Part shown: piece after piece, positions 63,826 to 64,000 of the stretch
How the letters are laid out: each line of letters begins with the position of its first letter
How positions within the stretch are numbered: the stretch's first letter is position 1
Source of the DNA: Streptomyces sp. Z26
GTDB lineage: Bacteria; Actinomycetota; Actinomycetes; Streptomycetales; Streptomycetaceae
Assembly: GCF_003665095.1 (NCBI RefSeq)
Contig: NZ_RCHV01000002.1
Location: forward strand, 1,807,501-1,871,500
Reading direction: 5' to 3'
Length of the DNA: 64,000 nucleotides
The notes under the pieces: generated by a model
Databases searched by the model: none
What the model was told of the DNA's origin: nothing
What the model saw: the letters and a program-made list of their open reading frames with translations, nothing else
Translations under genes and position numbers: made by a program

Positions 63826-64000
63826 TCAGCGTCGGACGGGGGTCGCTCCGCCCGGTGGGGTGAGGCGGGGCCACGGTCGGCCCGTACGGTCGACGACGGC
63901 GGCCCGCAGCAGCTCCAGCAGCCGGTGGCCCGGATACGTGGCGAACGTGGGGTACTTGTGCCGGTGGTGGTAGGACCAGTAGCTCACCGCGCGACATTCG
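63826..64000 (-). CDS. C-terminal end of an unidentified protein (5' end outside window)
   Basis: Read leftward from the edge, the frame ending at TGA 63826-63828 encodes at least 57 residues: a basic aromatic segment AVSYWSYHHRHKYPTFATYP, a helix GHRLLELLRAAVVDRTGRPW, and a Pro/Gly tail. The other frame of this strand stays open too but gives a low-complexity Pro/Arg peptide, so I prefer this one for its amino-acid balance and a plausible helix. I do not recognise the family. Confidence 0.5.
   Translation of the reverse strand, partial: ECRAVSYWSYHHRHKYPTFATYPGHRLLELLRAAVVDRTGRPWPRLTPPGGATPVRR

Overview
The window is a piece of a high-GC actinobacterial chromosome, almost certainly from a Streptomyces or a close relative. 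Coding regions have near-saturated G/C third positions, GTG starts and 4-bp ATGA/GTGA overlaps are common, and the gene content is typical: EttA, DynA/DynB-like dynamins next to an SsbB-like protein, a LAETG sortase substrate, CGNR and HxlR regulators, and secreted glycoside hydrolases. There is no integrase, transposase, plasmid or phage gene, so I read it as chromosomal arm or core-flank sequence. Both edges cut genes.

Region 1 (1-11,577) is one rightward operon for amino-acid sensing and Ser/Thr phospho-signalling: GlnX-like membrane protein, GlnH-like binding protein, a coiled-coil protein, a 1010-aa PknG-type kinase, a PP2C phosphatase, a TerY-like VWA protein and an FHA protein. Four of these carry Cys-rich zinc-ribbon-like N-termini. 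It joins the mycobacterial GlnX-GlnH-PknG relay to a kinase/PP2C/VWA set like the TerY-P triad. Region 2 (11,839-24,582) is mostly housekeeping: a protein-isoaspartate methyltransferase homologue, an FMN reductase, a DrrA/DrrB ABC exporter, a large AAA-type regulator, truncated haemoglobin GlbO, a thioesterase, EttA, and a thioester-domain surface protein whose usual Cys appears to be Ser. Region 3 (24,767-30,581) holds an SSB paralogue, two dynamin-like GTPases and tRNA-Arg(UCU).

Region 4 (30,683-50,691) is a run of small transcription units: ASCH-Nudix protein, hydrolases with divergent regulators, GtrA-like protein, TetR, erythromycin-esterase-like protein, GH16, a 14-WD-repeat nSTAND NTPase, VOC and aldo-keto reductase genes, a lipoprotein, a GH5 enzyme with a triplicated C-terminal module, and a polytopic glycosyltransferase-like protein. 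Several intergenic spaces contain symmetric DNA elements that look like operators.

Region 5 (51,004-59,244) has a two-component system and a molybdenum hydroxylase operon in the order 2Fe-2S, FAD/4Fe-4S, Mo subunit, XdhC chaperone, the same order as E. coli paoABCD. A divergent TetR gene and two palindromes overlapping a good promoter suggest how the operon is controlled. Region 6 (59,400-64,000) has MerR and VOC genes, then a decayed patch: a hemC-like gene without its N-terminal domain, a hemB-like remnant with a frameshift and both Schiff-base lysines replaced, and a frameshifted GNAT fragment. A quinone oxidoreductase with a MerR-type 20-bp-spacer promoter and the end of an unidentified gene complete the window.
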